Source: Clostridiales bacterium (lineage in GTDB: Bacteria > Bacillota > Clostridia > Oscillospirales > CAG-272). From it: a DNA stretch of 8,044 bases. How positions within the stretch are numbered: the first letter of the stretch is position 1; the number at the start of each line of letters is the position of its first letter. Below, piece after piece: positions 6,900 to 8,044 of this stretch. The notes under the pieces are model-generated. The model worked only from the letters and a program-made list of their open reading frames with translations. It was not told the origin of the DNA and searched no databases. The translations under genes were made by a program, and so were the position numbers. The DNA lies in the NCBI GenBank assembly GCA_004554105.1, contig SFNW01000088.1:1-8044 (forward strand). Direction: 5' to 3'.

Positions 6900-6936
6900 G
6901 AATTTAGAGCCTTTCCCGAGAAAAAGGCGAATTTAG
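6900..6936. repeat. Direct repeat GAATTTAG flanking a small hairpin upstream of the operon promoter
   Basis: GAATTTAG occurs at 6900-6907 and again at 6929-6936, a 29-base period. Between the copies GCCTTT (6909-6914) and AAAGGC (6923-6928) form a 6-bp stem. In the direction of the operon both copies lie upstream of the -35 box, the usual place for activator sites of AraC-family proteins, which often bind direct repeats. Eight-base repeats in AT-rich DNA can arise by chance. Confidence 0.35.
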
Positions 6937-6950
6937 GCGTGCAAACAAAG

Positions 6951-6983
6951 GCTTCCCCCGTGGGGAAGGCAAGGTGAACTTGC
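6951..6983 (-). terminator. Double hairpin after the AraC-type gene, possible weak terminator
   Basis: Two adjacent hairpins start 13 bases after the regulator stop codon: GCAAG/CTTGC (6969-6983, 5 bp) and CTTCCCC/GGGGAAG (6952-6968, 7 bp, 3-base loop). On the minus strand the second is followed by CCTTTGTTTG, a poor U tract, so termination would be partial. The GGCTTCCCC...GGGGAAG pattern with a second hairpin resembles an abundant intergenic repeat that I recall from gut clostridial genomes; this could not be checked. Confidence 0.4.
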
Positions 6984-6995
6984 TTTTCGACTGAT

Positions 6996-7853
6996 TCAGT
7001 CTCTGAAATGGATCGGCGAATAGCCGTAAATGCTCTTGAAGGTCTGCGAGAAATGCTTAATCGAGGAAAAACCGACGCGCTCGGCAACCTCGGTGACGCT
7101 GAGGTTGGTGGTCTGCAGCATTTCGAGCGCCTTGGAGACGCGGCAGGACAGCACATACTGGTGCAGCGACTGCCCGATGTGCTTCTGCATCACGCGGTTG
7201 ATGTAATTCGGGTGATAGTTGAAATGCTTGCCGATAGCCTCATTGGAGAGGTCGCCCGAAAAGTTTTCGCGTATGTATTCGGTGACGCGCTCGACCAGCC
7301 CCGAGGGCTTTTCGCCCGTGCCGACCGTCAGCTTGCGCGCGACAGTGAAAATGACCTGCTGCATCAGCGCGGAGAGCATCAGCTTGTCATAGGGGCGCGG
7401 GAAGGAGTATTCCTCGGTCATCGTCTGGAAGATGCGTTCGAGGCATTGCATACCGTCGAGATGCACCGGCACGTTGAGCAGCGGAATGTCCTCGAAGAAG
7501 AGCGATTCGACCGCATTTTCCCGACGGTACAGACGGTCCGACACGGTCGGAATCGTCGGCAGCGAGACCGACGTGCCGGTCCCGATGTAGTCGAAGTTAA
7601 TGGTCATCATTTTCGTGTCGCTGCCCGCGTCGTTTACGATCGAGTAGCAGGTGTCCGACTGCCAGAGAAAGAGCGAGCCGCGCTCGGCGGTAAAGGAGCG
7701 GTCGTCGAGTTTGACCTTGGCGCTGCCCGAGAAAAAGTAGACCAGCCGCGCGTCGTATGCGTGCACGGCGGTTGTTGCAAAATCGTTCGGCAGAAGCAGC
7801 AGCTTGGAATAGCGAACGTGCGGATTGATGTCCGCCAAAGACAGTTTACGCAT
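6996..7853 (-). CDS. AraC-family transcriptional regulator
   Basis: From ATG at 7853 this is a 285-residue DNA-binding regulator. Residues 15-100 look like the beta-rich cupin sensing domain of AraC-type proteins (HAYDARLVYFFSGSAKVKLDD, then AERGSLFLWQSDTCYSI). The C-terminal 95 residues are the AraC DNA-binding domain with two helix-turn-helix units: about 201-224 (DLSNEAIGKHFNYHPNYINRV) and 250-273 (LSVTEVAERVGFSSIKHFSQTF), ending with the hallmark GYSPIHFRD. The reading frame stays open to 8021, but a promoter at 7978-8006 places transcription start near 7971, so the longer form is unlikely. TTG at 7883 is a real alternative start because a strong ribosome site precedes it by 5 bases; it would add 10 residues. 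The ligand is unknown. The gene lies 203 bases upstream of the ABC operon in the same direction, which suggests but does not prove that it controls it. Confidence 0.92.
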   Translation of the reverse strand: MRKLSLADINPHVRYSKLLLLPNDFATTAVHAYDARLVYFFSGSAKVKLDDRSFTAERGSLFLWQSDTCYSIVNDAGSDTKMMTINFDYIGTGTSVSLPTIPTVSDRLYRRENAVESLFFEDIPLLNVPVHLDGMQCLERIFQTMTEEYSFPRPYDKLMLSALMQQVIFTVARKLTVGTGEKPSGLVERVTEYIRENFSGDLSNEAIGKHFNYHPNYINRVMQKHIGQSLHQYVLSCRVSKALEMLQTTNLSVTEVAERVGFSSIKHFSQTFKSIYGYSPIHFRD

Positions 7854-7860
7854 CTCGATC

Positions 7861-7897
7861 CGTTTCGCTTTTGCAAAAGGCAAAAACGTCCTTTCCT
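7861..7897 (-). promoter_or_regulatory. Ribosome site and hairpin in the AraC-type gene leader
   Basis: On the minus strand AGGAAAGGA (7897-7889) is followed at once by a 28-base hairpin (7888-7861) and then GATCGAG before ATG at 7853. The stem pairs CGTTTT with GAAACG, then GC/GC and TTT/AAA around a TGCA loop, with two single-base bulges. The ATG has no good Shine-Dalgarno of its own. Either translation starts at TTG 7883, 5 bases after AAGGA, or the folded hairpin brings AAGGA to an effective 7 bases from the ATG. Confidence 0.5.
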
Positions 7898-7977
7898 GCA
7901 AACTTACAGCTCGGCGCTGTGAAGCCGGCGGAAAAGTGCCGGGACGGCAACCGAATCGTTTCAATCTCTGTATGTAT

Positions 7978-8006
7978 AGATTACAATAAAAGAAACCGAA
8001 AATCAA
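7978..8006 (-). promoter_or_regulatory. Promoter of the AraC-type regulator gene
   Basis: On the minus strand TTGATT (8001-8006) and TAATCT (7978-7983) are separated by 17 bases. The DNA upstream (8011-8044) is rich in A and T tracts, as in UP elements. Start of transcription would be near 7971, giving a leader of about 118 bases to the ATG at 7853. Confidence 0.6.
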
Positions 8007-8044
8007 GTGGAAAACTAACATTTTTTTAAAATTTCAAACTTTTT

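Noticed and set aside
7008..7922. A 304-codon plus-strand open frame opposite the AraC-type gene
   Set aside because: It is antisense to a gene with a full AraC domain. Its product is rich in Arg, Val and Asp with no recognisable domain, as expected of a shadow frame in GC-rich coding DNA.
7854..8021. An N-terminal extension of the AraC-type protein from ATG at 8021
   Set aside because: It would start upstream of the predicted -35/-10 boxes at 7978-8006, and its residues look unlike the family. Only the short extension from TTG 7883 remains plausible.

Overview
The window looks like the chromosome of a Gram-positive gut-type clostridium, probably in or near the Oscillospirales. This is inferred from strong AAGGAGG-type ribosome sites, moderately high GC, a secreted SLH-domain protein with an InlB-type repeat and a typical clostridial C-terminal tail, and an ABC/GldG/DUF4340 gene set often seen in such genomes. 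No plasmid, phage, insertion sequence, CRISPR array, tRNA or rRNA is visible.

Layout: (1) 72-1682, plus strand: an exported cell-surface protein with a signal peptide, an unrecognised N-terminal region, an InlB/Listeria-Bacteroides repeat and three SLH repeats, closed by an intrinsic terminator. (2) 1683-2101: a 419-base convergent gap holding that terminator, a dense run of consecutive small hairpins (1796-2010) joined partly by TGAAG-type linkers, and the terminator of the opposing operon. (3) 2102-6792, minus strand: a tightly packed four-gene operon transcribed in the order ATPase, membrane permease, GldG-like auxiliary protein, DUF4340 protein. Junctions overlap by 1 or 4 bases or are 13 bases apart, and each gene has a good Shine-Dalgarno site. 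(4) 6793-6995: the operon promoter (TTGCAA, 17 bases, TATAAT), whose -35 box lies in the loop of a perfect 13-bp inverted repeat, with a direct repeat and hairpins upstream. (5) 6996-7853, minus strand: an AraC-family regulator with its own promoter at 7978-8006 and an unusual leader.

How they may work together: the four operon genes form one predicted membrane complex resembling the GldA-GldF-GldG transporter of gliding Bacteroidota, plus a membrane-anchored DUF4340 partner. Its substrate and role are unknown here. The AraC-type protein, encoded just upstream in the same direction, is the natural candidate regulator, but this is inferred from position only. The SLH protein is convergent and separated by terminators, so it is probably an independent unit.

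The parts least explained by standard annotation are the hairpin array, the promoter inside an inverted repeat, and the AraC leader, where a hairpin may bring a distant Shine-Dalgarno sequence to the ATG.
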